Assembly: GCF_022565775.1 (NCBI RefSeq)
Contig: NZ_JAIUMC010000015.1
Location: 1 to 50,236, forward strand
Direction of reading: 5' to 3'
DNA: 50,236 bases
Origin: Natronospirillum sp.
GTDB taxonomy: Bacteria; Pseudomonadota; Gammaproteobacteria; Pseudomonadales; Natronospirillaceae
This document shows, piece after piece, positions 17,327-27,815 of this stretch. Every line of letters starts with the position of its first letter. Positions within the stretch are counted from its first letter, which is position 1. Below the pieces are notes generated by a model. The model did no database searches, was not told the DNA's origin, and saw only the letters and a program-made list of their open reading frames with translations. The position numbers and the translations under genes are program-made.

Positions 17327-18291
17327 CTGCAGCTCAGCACGTCTCCGTAATGCTTGACGAGGCAGTCCAGTGGTGGGGTGGTCTCGACCCCGGAGCGGCA
17401 CAGGCATCCGGTTGCTTTATTGATGGCACCTTCGGGCGCGGCGGGCACTCCCGGGCATTGCTGGCGCAGCTCGGAGAGGGAGCGCAACTGCTGGGTATCG
17501 ACAAGGATCCGCAGGCTATCGCCGAAGGTCAGGCTCTGGCGGCTGAGGATTCCCGTTTTTCCATTGCTCAGGGCTCCTTTGCGGCCCTCGAATCACTGTG
17601 CGCCGAAGCGGGCATGGACCGGTTGGACGGCCTGCTGCTGGATTTGGGCGTGTCTTCACCGCAACTGGATGACGCAACGCGCGGTTTCAGTTTCATGCAG
17701 GATGGTCCGCTGGATATGCGCATGGACCCGGCGCGGGGCATCAGTGCTGCCGAGTGGGTCAATGCCGCGCCTGAATCCGAACTGGCTGATGTCTTCTTTC
17801 AATACGGTGAAGAGAGATTCTCCCGCCGCATGGCGCGGGCGATCGTGGAACGCCGTCAGCAGGAACCCTTCGCTCGTACCCTGGACCTGGCCGAGGTGGT
17901 GAAGGTGGCCAATCCGCGCTGGGAAAAGCATAAACATCCGGCAACCCGAGTGTTTCAGGCCATCCGCATACATATCAATGGTGAGCTGGACGACCTGCAG
18001 GCCGGCTTGCGGGCGGCTGTAGAGCGCCTTTCGCCGGGTGGTCGACTCGTCGTCATCAGTTTTCATTCGCTGGAAGATCGTCTGGTGAAGCGCTTCATGC
18101 GCCTTGAAGCGCAAGGCGAACCAGTGCCCAAGGGGTTGCCGTTGCCGGAATCCGCCATCAGGCGTCGTCTCAAGGTGCTGGTTAAGGGCAAAAAGGCGAC
18201 CGAAGACGAGGTGCGCAGCAACCCGCGGTCGCGCAGCGCTGTATTGCGCGTGGCAGAAAGGCTGCAGGATCAGCCGGGGGAGCGTCTATGA
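17323..18291 (+). CDS. rsmH: 16S rRNA m4C1402 methyltransferase RsmH (MraW)
   Basis: 322-residue cytoplasmic SAM-dependent enzyme that N4-methylates C1402 of 16S rRNA, the same nucleotide that RsmI modifies; both genes are in this window. Motifs: [13 protein letters not shown] at the start, [16 protein letters not shown] (SAM loop), [20 protein letters not shown], and the C-terminal [18 protein letters not shown]. Standard length. Overlaps mraZ and ftsL by four bases each. Confidence 0.97.
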   Translation: MTAAQHVSVMLDEAVQWWGGLDPGAAQASGCFIDGTFGRGGHSRALLAQLGEGAQLLGIDKDPQAIAEGQALAAEDSRFSIAQGSFAALESLCAEAGMDRLDGLLLDLGVSSPQLDDATRGFSFMQDGPLDMRMDPARGISAAEWVNAAPESELADVFFQYGEERFSRRMARAIVERRQQEPFARTLDLAEVVKVANPRWEKHKHPATRVFQAIRIHINGELDDLQAGLRAAVERLSPGGRLVVISFHSLEDRLVKRFMRLEAQGEPVPKGLPLPESAIRRRLKVLVKGKKATEDEVRSNPRSRSAVLRVAERLQDQPGERL

Positions 18292-18560
18292 CCGTTCGTC
18301 CCGGTTGGGTATTGTTGGTGATCGCTGTCTGGATGAGTGGGTTGGGTGTGGTCTACAGCAGCCATCAGACTCGGGAGATGCATGCCGAAGTGAACATGCT
18401 GACTCGCCAGTACGACGACCTGATGGTGGAGTGGGGGCGCCTGACTCTGGAGCAGGGTGCTCTGGCAGCGCCGATGATACTGGAGCGGCGGGCTGGAGAG
18501 CTGGGCCTTGACGCGCCGACAACGGAGCAGATTGAGCTAATGCCGGAGGTGCCCCGATGA
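18288..18560 (+). CDS. ftsL: Cell division protein FtsL
   Basis: Small bitopic divisome protein of 90 residues: short cytoplasmic N terminus, one membrane helix (about residues 6-24, [19 protein letters not shown]), then a periplasmic coiled coil with Leu/Ile/Met at heptad positions ([19 protein letters not shown] and on). FtsL pairs with FtsB and FtsQ to switch on FtsWI. Sequence conservation in this family is low, so the call rests on size, topology and its place between rsmH and ftsI with ATGA overlaps on both sides. Confidence 0.9.
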   Translation: MTVRPGWVLLVIAVWMSGLGVVYSSHQTREMHAEVNMLTRQYDDLMVEWGRLTLEQGALAAPMILERRAGELGLDAPTTEQIELMPEVPR

Positions 18561-20230
18561 CAGCCCGGTGGCGACTCTACATGGTGGTTTTCGCGCTTCT
18601 GCTGCTCTTCTCGTCCCTGCTGGGGCGAGTGGTTTATCTGCAGGTCGCGGAACGCCAGTTTCTGATCAATCAGGGGCAGATGCGCTCTGCCCGTGAAGTG
18701 GAGGTCGGTGCGCATCGAGGTATGATTCTGGACCGTCATGGCACACCGCTGGCCGTCAGCACACCGGTCATTTCTCTTTGGGGTGACCCGCGTCGGTTGA
18801 ATCCGGCGGATTTGCCGCGCCTGGCCGAGGCCGCGGGTGTCAGTGTGGAAACCCTGGAGCAGCGGCATCGCATCCATCGGGCCTTCTTCTATGTACGCCG
18901 TCAGCTACCACCTGACCAGGCGAATGCGATCCTCGACTTGGGTATTCCCGGGGTCTATGGCCGCCAGGAATACCGTCGTTATTATCCGGCCGGCGAGGTG
19001 ACCGCTCATATCCTTGGCTTCACCAACATTGACGATCATGGCCAGGAAGGCATCGAACTGGCCTACAACGACATGCTGTCCGGACGCTCCGGCAGCAATC
19101 TCGTGCTGCAGAATCTGAATGGTCAGGTAGTGCGCCATGTGGAGGCCGTGCGGCCCCCTCAGCCAGGGCAGGATCTGCAACTGACCATCGATCTTGACCT
19201 GCAGTACAAGGTATATCGCGCCCTGAAAAGCGCCTGGCAGCGCCATCAGGCCGATTGGGCCTCGGTCGTGGTCATGGACCCGCGGACGGGCGATATTCTG
19301 GCGATGGCCAATCAGCCCTCCTACAACCCGAATGACCGCAGTTCCATTCGACCGGAATTCCTGCGCAACCGGGCCATCACCGATGCCGTCGAGCCCGGCA
19401 GTGTCATGAAAACCATGGCCATTGCCGGGGCGCTGAACGAGGGCGTGGTGACCGCCAGTGATCGGTTCGATACCTCCCCGGGGCGAATGACGGTCGGGCG
19501 CGATCATGTCGTGCGCGATTTCCGCGACTACGGAGAGTTGGACGTCACCGGGATCATGGCGCACTCGTCGAATGTGGGCATGACCCAGATTGCTCTGGCC
19601 CTCGGGGGCGAGCGACTCTGGTCAAGCCTGTATCGTTTCGGGTTCGGCCAACCCATTGGTGTCGGCTTTCCGGGTGAGGCTACCGGCAGTCTGCCCAACT
19701 ATTCGCGCTGGGCTGATGTGCAGGTGGCGACGCAGTCCTACGGCTACGGCATGACGGCAACGCCGCTGCAATTGGCACAGGCCTATTCGGCCATTGCCAA
19801 TGATGGCGTCATGGTGCCGCCACGGTTGCTGCAGCAAAGTATTCAATCGCCGCCCACCCGGGTGATGCCGCAGTCGGTGATGACGGATGTGCGCCGTATG
19901 CTGGAAGCCGCCATGCAGGACGGTGGCACCGGAACTCGAGCCCGCATGCCGCTGTTCTCCGCGGCGGGCAAGACCGGCACTGCACATACGGTAGGGCTGG
20001 CTGGCTATGACGAGGATGCCTACCGGGGCGTGTTCGTCGGTTATGCGCCCGCCGATAACCCGGAGCTTGTGGTCTCCGTAGTGATCAACAATCCGCGGGG
20101 TGAGGAGTACTTCGGTGGTGCGGTGGCCGGACCTGTGTTCTCGGAAGTCATGCAGGCTGCGCTGGCCCATATCGGCACTACCCCCGATCAATTGCTGACC
20201 GCCGGGCAGCGAGGAGGTGCGCATGACTGA
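18557..20230 (+). CDS. ftsI: Septal peptidoglycan transpeptidase FtsI (PBP3)
   Basis: 557-residue class B penicillin-binding protein that cross-links septal peptidoglycan together with FtsW. One N-terminal membrane helix (about residues 6-26), a pedestal region with GMILDRHGTPLA, then the transpeptidase domain. The catalytic triad motifs are intact: S282-V-M-K285 (EPGSVMKTM), S337-S-N339 and K472-T-G474. Overlaps ftsL by ATGA and its last codons overlap the start of murE. A GAGGAGG ribosome site for murE is embedded in its 3' end. Confidence 0.97.
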   Translation: MTARWRLYMVVFALLLLFSSLLGRVVYLQVAERQFLINQGQMRSAREVEVGAHRGMILDRHGTPLAVSTPVISLWGDPRRLNPADLPRLAEAAGVSVETLEQRHRIHRAFFYVRRQLPPDQANAILDLGIPGVYGRQEYRRYYPAGEVTAHILGFTNIDDHGQEGIELAYNDMLSGRSGSNLVLQNLNGQVVRHVEAVRPPQPGQDLQLTIDLDLQYKVYRALKSAWQRHQADWASVVVMDPRTGDILAMANQPSYNPNDRSSIRPEFLRNRAITDAVEPGSVMKTMAIAGALNEGVVTASDRFDTSPGRMTVGRDHVVRDFRDYGELDVTGIMAHSSNVGMTQIALALGGERLWSSLYRFGFGQPIGVGFPGEATGSLPNYSRWADVQVATQSYGYGMTATPLQLAQAYSAIANDGVMVPPRLLQQSIQSPPTRVMPQSVMTDVRRMLEAAMQDGGTGTRARMPLFSAAGKTGTAHTVGLAGYDEDAYRGVFVGYAPADNPELVVSVVINNPRGEEYFGGAVAGPVFSEVMQAALAHIGTTPDQLLTAGQRGGAHD

Positions 20231-21689
20231 CTGGTTGCGCACGGCCCTGGAGCATCTGCAACAGACAGGCGGTGAGGCGGTTCTGGACAGCCGACTGGTG
20301 AGGCCCGGTGATGTATTCGTTGCACTTCCCGGCGCCGCCGTGGACGGGCGGGACTTTATTCAGCAGGTGCTGGGGCAGCCACGGGTGCTGGTGATTGCCG
20401 AGCAGGCAGACGCCCAACATGCGAGCCAGGCCCAGCTTCCGGTTACGCCGGACTCAGGCAATGAGCGTGTGCTCTGGGTAACCGATCTGCGCCAGCGTCT
20501 GGGTCAATTGGCCGAGGCGCTGTATGCCGTCAACGAACGTGCCCTGTCGCTGGTGGGTGTGACCGGCACCAATGGCAAGACGTCGATCAGTCACTACGTG
20601 GCTCAGGCGCTCAGTACCAAAGGCCGCTGTGGGTTGATCGGGACTCTGGGTGTCGGGCTCTGGCCCGACCTCGAAGGGGGCCTGAATACCACGCCGGACG
20701 TGCTGACCAACCACAGGCTGTTGGCCGACTGGTCTGATCAACAGGCTGACTGGGCGGTAATGGAAGTCTCCAGTCATGCGCTCGACCAGGGGCGTGTTGA
20801 CGGGCTGCGCTTTCGGGTCGCTCTTTTCACTCACTTGTCGCGTGACCATCTGGATTACCACGGTGATATGGAGCAGTATTTCGCCGCCAAGCAGAAGTTG
20901 TTTGATCCGGCACGCAGCCAGCGAGCGGTTATCTGTACTGATGATCGCTGGGGATTACGTCTGGCGCAGGGGCGCAAGGATTCGTTGCGCGTGTCGGGTC
21001 GAATCGGCGGCACCGCCAGTGTGGTACCCAACCATATTCGCCGGCGTCCGGAAGGGTTGCTGGTGCATTGGGTGACGCCCTGGGGGCCGCTGCAGACGGA
21101 TACGCGTCTGATCGGCGACTTCAATGTGGCCAATCTGGCGGTGACCATCGGCGCGCTGGGCATGCTGGGCCTGACCGGCAAGATGATCCAGGCCGCCCTG
21201 GCCGACGTGCAGCCAGTCTCCGGCCGCATGCAACCTGTTCCCTTGCCCAACGGGGCGGTAGTGATTATCGATTATGCCCATACCCCGGATGCGCTGGAAA
21301 AAGCGCTGCGCGCCTCCCGTCATCACACCGAGGGCGAGCTGCACTGTGTCTTTGGCTGTGGTGGTGATCGCGACCGCGGCAAGCGCCCGCAAATGGCGGC
21401 TGCCGCGGCAGCCGAGGCAGATCGGCTATGGCTCACCAGCGACAACAACCGGTCTGAATCCTTTGCCAGTATTGTTGGTGACATGCGGCCCGGATTGACC
21501 ACAGATGTGCCCTTTGAAGTCATCGCTGACCGGACGGCCGCTATTCATGCGGCCATCGCCGCGACCAAGGCCGGAGACGTCATCGTAGTGGCCGGCAAGG
21601 GGCACGAGAATTACCAGGAAGACCAGGGCGTGAGACGCCCCTATTCGGATTTTGGCGCCGTTCAGCAGGCGATGGGAGGCGTTGCATGA
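20223..21689 (+). CDS. murE: UDP-MurNAc-tripeptide synthetase MurE
   Basis: Cytoplasmic Mur ligase of 488 residues adding the third residue, expected to be meso-diaminopimelate, to UDP-MurNAc-L-Ala-D-Glu. Seen: N-terminal LDSRLVRPGDVFVALPGAAVD, the ATP loop GVTGTNGKTS, NTTPDVLT, the central-domain HLSRDHLDYHG, and IDYAHTPDALE. Oddity: the amino-acid selection motif, DNPR in diaminopimelate enzymes, reads D407-N-N-R410. Aspartate and arginine are kept but proline is lost. The start at 20223 fits the GGAGG at 20213-20217; an in-frame GTG at 20217 overlaps that site and is unlikely. Confidence 0.95.
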   Translation: MTDWLRTALEHLQQTGGEAVLDSRLVRPGDVFVALPGAAVDGRDFIQQVLGQPRVLVIAEQADAQHASQAQLPVTPDSGNERVLWVTDLRQRLGQLAEALYAVNERALSLVGVTGTNGKTSISHYVAQALSTKGRCGLIGTLGVGLWPDLEGGLNTTPDVLTNHRLLADWSDQQADWAVMEVSSHALDQGRVDGLRFRVALFTHLSRDHLDYHGDMEQYFAAKQKLFDPARSQRAVICTDDRWGLRLAQGRKDSLRVSGRIGGTASVVPNHIRRRPEGLLVHWVTPWGPLQTDTRLIGDFNVANLAVTIGALGMLGLTGKMIQAALADVQPVSGRMQPVPLPNGAVVIIDYAHTPDALEKALRASRHHTEGELHCVFGCGGDRDRGKRPQMAAAAAAEADRLWLTSDNNRSESFASIVGDMRPGLTTDVPFEVIADRTAAIHAAIAATKAGDVIVVAGKGHENYQEDQGVRRPYSDFGAVQQAMGGVA

Positions 21690-23050
21690 TGCGTTTCCTC
21701 GACAGCACCGAACTGGTTTCGCTCTATCCGGGTTCCGCGGTAACCGGTCCGGCTCAGGTGCGTGATGTCAGCACTGATACCCGCACATTGCAGCCCGGTG
21801 ACGCCTATCTGGCTCTGCGTGGTGCCAATTTCGATGGTCACGACTTCAATCAGACGGCCCATGAACATGGTGCCTCGCTGCTGGTGGTCGATCACCCCGA
21901 TACCTTGCCGCTGCCCCAGTGGATAGTGCCTGACACGCGCCTGGCTCTGGGCCGCCTGGGCGCCCACAATCGGCAACTCTCAAGCGCATCCGTGGTGGCG
22001 CTCACCGGCAGTTCAGGCAAGACTACCACCAAGGAAATTCTCTCTGCGTTGCTCGGTGCCTGTGGCAATACGATGGCGACCAGGGGCAACCTGAACAATG
22101 ATATCGGCGTTCCCAAGACACTGCTCAGGCTGGCACCGGAGCACGATTATGCCGTGGTAGAGCTGGGCGCCAATCATGTCGGTGAAATCGCCTACACCAC
22201 CGGCCTGTCGCGCCCCGATGTGGCCCTCATCATCAATGCCGGCTCGGCCCATCTCGCCGAATTCGGTTCTGTCGAGCATATCCGCGCGGCCAAGGGCGAG
22301 ATCCTGCAGGGTCTGGACAAGGACGGTGTAGCGGTACTCAATCAGGACGACCCGGCCTATGACCAGTGGTGCAGGGCAGCCCCCGGCCGCGTGATCAGTT
22401 TCGGCAGCGGTCCACAGGCTGATGTAACGGCGCAATGTGTCAAGGCCGAGCCTGATCGGACTCTGGTACAGCTTAGCGGGCCGGATTTCGAACATACCGT
22501 CACCCTGCCTCTGGCGGGCGCGCACAATGTATCCAACCTGGCGGCTGCAGTTGCGGTCATGGTTGCGCTCAAACTGCCAGACCACCTCTGGCTGGATGCG
22601 ATCGCCGGCATCAGTCCGGTACCTGGTCGTCTGGCTCCGAAAGTGATCAAGGGCTGGCGGCTGATTGATGATGCCTACAACGCCAATCCTGAATCGGCAC
22701 GCGCCGCCATCGATGTTCTGACCACAGCGCAAACACCGAGAATTCTGGTTCTGGGTGAGTTGGGCGAACTGGGCCAGCACACCGAAGAGGCGATGCGTGG
22801 CATCGGCACCTACGCGCAGCAGCGCATAGACCACCTCTGGACTGTCGGCAAAACAGCAGAGCCGGCCAGCCTGGCGTTTGGCGAGAGTGGTCGGCATTTC
22901 AATACGCGAGCGGAAGTGATCTCTGCTCTTACAGCACTGGTGGGCCAGGAAAGCAAAGGCTCGGTACTGGTGAAGGGGTCGCGTTCATCCGCCATGGAAG
23001 CCGTGATGGAAGCCCTGATCGAAAGATTGAACAAGGGAGGCTCGCGCTGA
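21686..23050 (+). CDS. murF: UDP-MurNAc-tripeptide D-Ala-D-Ala ligase MurF
   Basis: 454-residue Mur ligase that attaches D-alanyl-D-alanine to the UDP-MurNAc-tripeptide, the last cytoplasmic peptide step before MraY. Motifs: [19 protein letters not shown], the P-loop [36 protein letters not shown], and [15 protein letters not shown], which is typical of MurF. The D-Ala-D-Ala substrate comes from ddlB in the same cluster. ATGA overlap with murE and TGATG junction with mraY. Confidence 0.97.
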   Translation: MMRFLDSTELVSLYPGSAVTGPAQVRDVSTDTRTLQPGDAYLALRGANFDGHDFNQTAHEHGASLLVVDHPDTLPLPQWIVPDTRLALGRLGAHNRQLSSASVVALTGSSGKTTTKEILSALLGACGNTMATRGNLNNDIGVPKTLLRLAPEHDYAVVELGANHVGEIAYTTGLSRPDVALIINAGSAHLAEFGSVEHIRAAKGEILQGLDKDGVAVLNQDDPAYDQWCRAAPGRVISFGSGPQADVTAQCVKAEPDRTLVQLSGPDFEHTVTLPLAGAHNVSNLAAAVAVMVALKLPDHLWLDAIAGISPVPGRLAPKVIKGWRLIDDAYNANPESARAAIDVLTTAQTPRILVLGELGELGQHTEEAMRGIGTYAQQRIDHLWTVGKTAEPASLAFGESGRHFNTRAEVISALTALVGQESKGSVLVKGSRSSAMEAVMEALIERLNKGGSR

Positions 23051-24132
23051 TGTTTCTGTGGTTGGCGACCCAGTTGGCTGAATTCTTTTCGCCCCTGTCG
23101 GTGGTGCGGTATCTCACCATGCGCACCATTCTCAGTGTGTTGACGGCCCTCGGGCTCTCGCTGTTGTTCGGGGCTCGGGTGATCAATATGCTGCAGCGAC
23201 ACCAGATCGGCCAGTCCGTAAGGGATGATGGGCCTAGATCCCATCTGAGCAAGGCTGGTACACCCACTATGGGTGGCGCCCTGATTCTGGTCTGTGTACT
23301 GGGCGCGGCATTGCTGTGGTCAGACCTGACCAACTTCTATGTCTGGATCGTGGTCGGCGTCACCGCTGCCTTCGGTCTGATCGGGCTGGTGGACGACTAC
23401 AAGAAGGTAGTGCTGCGCAATGCGCGCGGTCTGCCCGCGCGCTGGAAGTATCTGTGGCAGTCCATGGTCGGGCTGATTGCTGCAGTGCTGCTGTACCGAT
23501 TTGCCGAGACGCCGATTGAAACGTCGCTGATTGTGCCCTTTTTCAAGGACATCATGATACCGCTTGGTTTTGGGTTCGTGGTGCTGACCTATTTCGTCAT
23601 TGTGGGCTCGAGCAACGCAGTCAATCTGACTGACGGGCTCGATGGCCTGGCCATCGTGCCCACCATTCTGGTGGGTGGTGCCCTGGGTATATTCGCCTAT
23701 GCCAGCGGCAATGTGGTGTTTGCAGAATACCTGCAGATTCCTTACGTGGCGGGGGCCGGCGAACTGCTGATTTTCTGCGGTGCCCTGGTCGGCGCAGGAC
23801 TCGGTTTCCTGTGGTTCAACACCTATCCGGCACAGGTGTTCATGGGCGATGTCGGTGCCCTGGCCCTGGGCGCGGCACTGGGTGTCATCGCGGTGATCAC
23901 GCGCCAGGAAATCGTGCTGTTCATCATGGGTGGTGTTTTCGTGGCGGAGACCCTGTCAGTGATTGTTCAGGTAGCCAGTTACAAGTTGACCGGGCGCCGG
24001 GTATTCCGCATGGCGCCGCTGCATCACCACTACGAACTCAAGGGCTGGCCGGAACCACGCGTCATTGTGCGCTTTTGGATCATCACCGTGATTCTGGTGC
24101 TGATCGGCCTGTCCACCCTGAAGCTGCGTTGA
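23050..24132 (+). CDS. mraY: Phospho-MurNAc-pentapeptide translocase MraY
   Basis: Integral inner-membrane enzyme (360 residues, ten predicted helices) that transfers phospho-MurNAc-pentapeptide to undecaprenyl phosphate, giving lipid I. Signatures are [25 protein letters not shown] (aspartates near residues 115-116), [15 protein letters not shown] and [11 protein letters not shown], followed by the [13 protein letters not shown] loop. All expected catalytic residues appear present. Begins within the murF stop (TGATG); a 25-base gap, one of the few in the cluster, separates it from murD. Confidence 0.97.
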   Translation: MFLWLATQLAEFFSPLSVVRYLTMRTILSVLTALGLSLLFGARVINMLQRHQIGQSVRDDGPRSHLSKAGTPTMGGALILVCVLGAALLWSDLTNFYVWIVVGVTAAFGLIGLVDDYKKVVLRNARGLPARWKYLWQSMVGLIAAVLLYRFAETPIETSLIVPFFKDIMIPLGFGFVVLTYFVIVGSSNAVNLTDGLDGLAIVPTILVGGALGIFAYASGNVVFAEYLQIPYVAGAGELLIFCGALVGAGLGFLWFNTYPAQVFMGDVGALALGAALGVIAVITRQEIVLFIMGGVFVAETLSVIVQVASYKLTGRRVFRMAPLHHHYELKGWPEPRVIVRFWIITVILVLIGLSTLKLR

Positions 24133-24157
24133 TGATGAGAGGCAATTCGAGACGGTA

Positions 24158-25537
24158 ATGGTGCAAATGATTGGTACTGACACAGAGCGACTGATACTGG
24201 GCCTGGGTAAAACCGGGCACAGCATTGCCGCCTGGCTATCCGGTCAGGGCAGGGCCTATCGCGTGCTGGACACGCGTGAAGCGCCGCCCTATGCCGAAGC
24301 GGTCCGTGCCTTGTGCCCGCCCGAGCGCCTGCATTTCGGTGGCTGGCGCGACGACTGGCTGGAGCAGGCAGACGAGCTCTACGTTAGCCCCGGCCTGCCC
24401 CTGTCAGAGCCGCATATCCAGCATGCACTGAACAGCGGCGCCCTGCTGGTCAGTGATATCGACCTGTATCGGCAGCACAGTGACGCCAAGGTAATTGCTG
24501 TGACTGGCTCTAATGGCAAGAGCACGGTCGTGCGTCTGCTCGAAGCCATGGGCAGAAAGGCAGGCAAGCGAGCGCTGGCGGGTGGCAATATCGGGCGCCC
24601 GGCATTGGACCTGCTGCAGGAGCCCCATGACCTGGCGGTCCTTGAATTGTCGAGTTTTCAACTGGAAATGACGCATGCGCTGAATGCTGATGTGGCCATG
24701 GTGCTGAACATCAGCCCCGATCATCTTGACCGCTATCCGGACATGATGGCCTATCGCGCCGCCAAACACCGAATTTTCCAGGGCTGTCAGGGGATTGTGG
24801 TGCACGCCGATGACCCGCTGACCGTCCCTCTGGTGTCCCAGCAGATGCCGCACCGCATCTATTCCCTGACGCGTCGTGATATCGGCGTGCTCAGTCTGGA
24901 GCGGGATGCGACCGGGCTGCACCTTTACCAGGGTCTGGAACGGGTGCATACCTGGGATCGACTGTATCTGAAAGGCCGGCACAGCCAGCTCAATATTCTG
25001 GCGGCCCTGTCAGCCGGGCTGCTACTGGGTTGGCCACTGAAGGCCATGACTGAGGCCGTGGCCGAATTTGAAGGGTTGCCTCACCGCTGTGCCTGGGCAG
25101 GTGAAGTGGGTGGGGTGACCTACATCAACGACTCAAAAGGCACCAATGTCGGTGCCACGCTGGCCGCTCTCGAGGGCCTGCATGATGAATGCCCCGGGCA
25201 ACTGCATCTGCTGGCCGGCGGTGACGGCAAGCAGGCGGATTTTGACTCGCTAGGTGAAGCCTGTGCCCGACTGCAGGTAGCGCTGCAGACTTTCGGACGG
25301 GATGGCGAACAGATTGCTCTCGCCGCCGAGTGCCACGGGGTGGCTGATATTGGTCGCCACGACACACTCGACGCGGCGTTGACTGCGGCACACCGGCGGG
25401 CTGTGCCCGGCGATTGGGTGCTGCTGTCTCCAGCCTGTGCCAGTTTCGACCAGTTCGCCAGTTTCGAGGCGCGCGGACAGGCGTTCGTGAGCCAGGTGCA
25501 GGCGCTGGCCCCGACGGGCGGGGAGGTGGCCTCATGA
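24158..25537 (+). CDS. murD: UDP-MurNAc-L-alanine D-glutamate ligase MurD
   Basis: Cytoplasmic Mur ligase (459 residues) adding D-glutamate to UDP-MurNAc-L-Ala. Motifs: the Rossmann start LILGLGKTGHSIAAWL, the ATP loop VTGSNGKST, ELSSFQLE, LNISPDHLDRY and NDSKGTNVGAT with the carbamylated-lysine region between. LLAGGDGKQADF replaces the frequent GG-x-x-K form near the C terminus. Two ATGs, 24158 and 24167, are possible starts; neither has a strong ribosome site, and the first is used. Its stop overlaps ftsW by ATGA. Confidence 0.96.
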   Translation: MVQMIGTDTERLILGLGKTGHSIAAWLSGQGRAYRVLDTREAPPYAEAVRALCPPERLHFGGWRDDWLEQADELYVSPGLPLSEPHIQHALNSGALLVSDIDLYRQHSDAKVIAVTGSNGKSTVVRLLEAMGRKAGKRALAGGNIGRPALDLLQEPHDLAVLELSSFQLEMTHALNADVAMVLNISPDHLDRYPDMMAYRAAKHRIFQGCQGIVVHADDPLTVPLVSQQMPHRIYSLTRRDIGVLSLERDATGLHLYQGLERVHTWDRLYLKGRHSQLNILAALSAGLLLGWPLKAMTEAVAEFEGLPHRCAWAGEVGGVTYINDSKGTNVGATLAALEGLHDECPGQLHLLAGGDGKQADFDSLGEACARLQVALQTFGRDGEQIALAAECHGVADIGRHDTLDAALTAAHRRAVPGDWVLLSPACASFDQFASFEARGQAFVSQVQALAPTGGEVAS

Positions 25538-26727
25538 ACCTGAGTCTGTCATTGCGCAAGCATCTGGATGGCGATCGCAGTCTCTGGTCGCGCATCGACC
25601 AGCCACTGGTGATTCTGACCTTCGGTCTGGCCCTGTTTGGCTGGATGATGATTACCAGCGCCTCGATGGATTTTGCAGCCCAGGTTCATGGCGACAGCTT
25701 CGCGCTGATGATCCGCCATGGCGTCTATCTGGCCATGGGGGCGGTGACCTTCGCCCTGATGGTGCATCTGCCGCTGGCATTTTGGTATCGGATCAGCGGC
25801 CTGCTGTTGCTGTTCGGTCTGGTGTCTCTGGTACTGGTGCTTATTCCGGGTATTGGACGGGAGATCAATGGCTCCTGGCGCTGGATTCATCTGGGCGTCA
25901 TCACCATACAGCCCAGTGAAGCCATGAAGGTAGCCATGGTGATCTATGTCGCCGGCTATCTGGTGCGCCGGCAGGACGAAGTCCGCACCAGTTGGGCCGG
26001 CTTCCTCAAGCCGCTGATGGTGGTGGCACTGGTCACCAGCCTGTTGCTCGCGCAGCCGGATTTTGGCGCTGTCATCATTCTGATGGCCACCATCATGGGC
26101 ATGATGTTCATGGGTGGCGTGCGGCCTGGCCAGTTCTTCGTCACCATTGCCGTGGCCATCATGTCGGCCGGTCTGATGGCGGTCACCCAGACCTACCGGG
26201 TACAGCGACTGCTGTCCTTCATGGATCCCTGGGCGGAAGGCAATGTTTATGGATCCGGCTATCAGTTGACCCAGGCCCTGATCGCCTTTGGTCGGGGCGA
26301 ATGGTTCGGGGTCGGGCTCGGCAACAGCTTGCAGAAGCTGTTTTATCTGCCCGAGGCTCATACCGATTTCATTACCGCCATTATTGCCGAAGAGTTTGGT
26401 CTGTTCGGCATGGTCCTGCTGCTGCTGGTGTTGTCCGCCCTGGTAGGTCGAATGCTCTGGATCGGCTGGCGTGCCGACCGCTCAGGGCATCCCTTCTCTG
26501 CTTACCTCTGTTATGGGGTCGTGATCATTTTTGCGCTGCAGATCTTTATCAATATTGGTGTGAACACCGGTCTGCTGCCCACCAAGGGCCTCACTCTGCC
26601 GTTTATCAGTTACGGCGGATCGAGTCTGCTGACGTGTTTCGCCATGGTCGGCCTGGTCAGTCGGGTGTCGCTGGAATTGCACAGTGAGACCTCTGCCGAA
26701 CCTCTGGTCAAGGGGGTGGACGCATGA
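25534..26727 (+). CDS. ftsW: Septal peptidoglycan polymerase FtsW
   Basis: SEDS-family lipid II polymerase of 397 residues, ten membrane helices, partner of FtsI at the septum. Signatures: GREINGSWRWIHLG near residues 108-121, IQPSEAMKVAM, LLLAQPDFGAVII, the extracellular LPEAHTDFITAIIAEEFG loop, and the C-terminal NIGVNTGLLPTKGLTLPF with SYGGSSLL. The start is set at 25534 (MNLSLSLRKH) because it gives the cluster's usual ATGA overlap with murD. The longer open frame upstream runs through murD. Confidence 0.96.
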   Translation: MNLSLSLRKHLDGDRSLWSRIDQPLVILTFGLALFGWMMITSASMDFAAQVHGDSFALMIRHGVYLAMGAVTFALMVHLPLAFWYRISGLLLLFGLVSLVLVLIPGIGREINGSWRWIHLGVITIQPSEAMKVAMVIYVAGYLVRRQDEVRTSWAGFLKPLMVVALVTSLLLAQPDFGAVIILMATIMGMMFMGGVRPGQFFVTIAVAIMSAGLMAVTQTYRVQRLLSFMDPWAEGNVYGSGYQLTQALIAFGRGEWFGVGLGNSLQKLFYLPEAHTDFITAIIAEEFGLFGMVLLLLVLSALVGRMLWIGWRADRSGHPFSAYLCYGVVIIFALQIFINIGVNTGLLPTKGLTLPFISYGGSSLLTCFAMVGLVSRVSLELHSETSAEPLVKGVDA

Positions 26728-27815
26728 ACGAATCAGGCACACAGGTGTTGATCATGGCCGGTGGCACTGGAGGCCATGTGTTCCCGGGTCTGGCGGTGGC
26801 AGAAGCGCTGCAGCAGAAAGGCTATCGGGTCAGTTGGCTGGGCACCGCGCGCGGCATCGAGAATGATGTGGTGCCGGCGGCGGGCCTGACATTGCACCAT
26901 CTATCAGTGGCCGGGGTGCGCGGACGCGGCCCGGTCACCAAGCTGCTGGCACCCTTCCGGTTGTGCTATGCCCTGCTGCAGGCCTGGCGCCTGCTGCGCC
27001 GACTGCGCCCGGCGGTAGTCCTGGGCATGGGGGGCTTTGCCGCCGGCCCGGGCGGTCTGGCCGCCAGGATGCTGCGGATTCCGCTGGTCATTCATGAACA
27101 GAACGCCGTGGCGGGCACCACTAATCGCTGGCTGGCACGTGTGGCGAAGCGGCGTTTGTGTGCCTTTGCCGGCGCATTGCCCGACCGCTTCGAGCCGCAA
27201 GTCGTGGGCAATCCGATTCGCAGCCAGTTGGTAGCCGTCGCTCCCCCCGATGAGCGGGGCACGGGCGACCACAAGCCATTGCGCCTGCTGATCCTGGGCG
27301 GCAGTCAGGGGGCACTGGCGATCAATCAACTGGTGCCGGAAGCTCTGGCCGACCTGCCGGAAGCTCAGCGCCCGGAAGTCCGGCACCAATGTGGCCGGCG
27401 CCATGAGGAGACCACGCGACAGGCCTATCGGAAAGCAGAGGTCACTGCCGAGATTCAGCCGTTCATTGACGATATGGCTGAAGCCCTGTGCTGGGCTGAT
27501 CTGGTGGTGGCCAGAGCCGGCGCCCTGACAGTATCCGAGTTGTCGGCCGTGGGTGTCGGCAGCCTGTTGATTCCGTTTCCGTTCGCCATTGATGACCACC
27601 AGACAAGGAATGCGGAGCGCCTGGTGCGGGTTCATGCCGCCCGGCTGCTGCCCCAGTCCGAACTGACGCGCGACACCTTGTGTGCGGCCTTGCAGGATTC
27701 GCTGCGGCCGACTGTTTTGCAAACCTGGGCGCGAGCTGCACGCGCGGCCGGGCAACCAGACGCCACCGGGGCTGTGGTGGCGGTACTGGAAGACTGTATG
27801 GAGATCCGTCAATGA
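26724..27815 (+). CDS. murG: Lipid II synthase glycosyltransferase MurG
   Basis: Peripheral inner-membrane GT28 glycosyltransferase, 363 residues, which adds GlcNAc from UDP-GlcNAc to lipid I. Motifs: the first glycine-rich loop [57 protein letters not shown], the second loop [11 protein letters not shown], and [10 protein letters not shown] with [12 protein letters not shown]. Overlaps ftsW and murC by ATGA. Confidence 0.97.
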   Translation: MNESGTQVLIMAGGTGGHVFPGLAVAEALQQKGYRVSWLGTARGIENDVVPAAGLTLHHLSVAGVRGRGPVTKLLAPFRLCYALLQAWRLLRRLRPAVVLGMGGFAAGPGGLAARMLRIPLVIHEQNAVAGTTNRWLARVAKRRLCAFAGALPDRFEPQVVGNPIRSQLVAVAPPDERGTGDHKPLRLLILGGSQGALAINQLVPEALADLPEAQRPEVRHQCGRRHEETTRQAYRKAEVTAEIQPFIDDMAEALCWADLVVARAGALTVSELSAVGVGSLLIPFPFAIDDHQTRNAERLVRVHAARLLPQSELTRDTLCAALQDSLRPTVLQTWARAARAAGQPDATGAVVAVLEDCMEIRQ

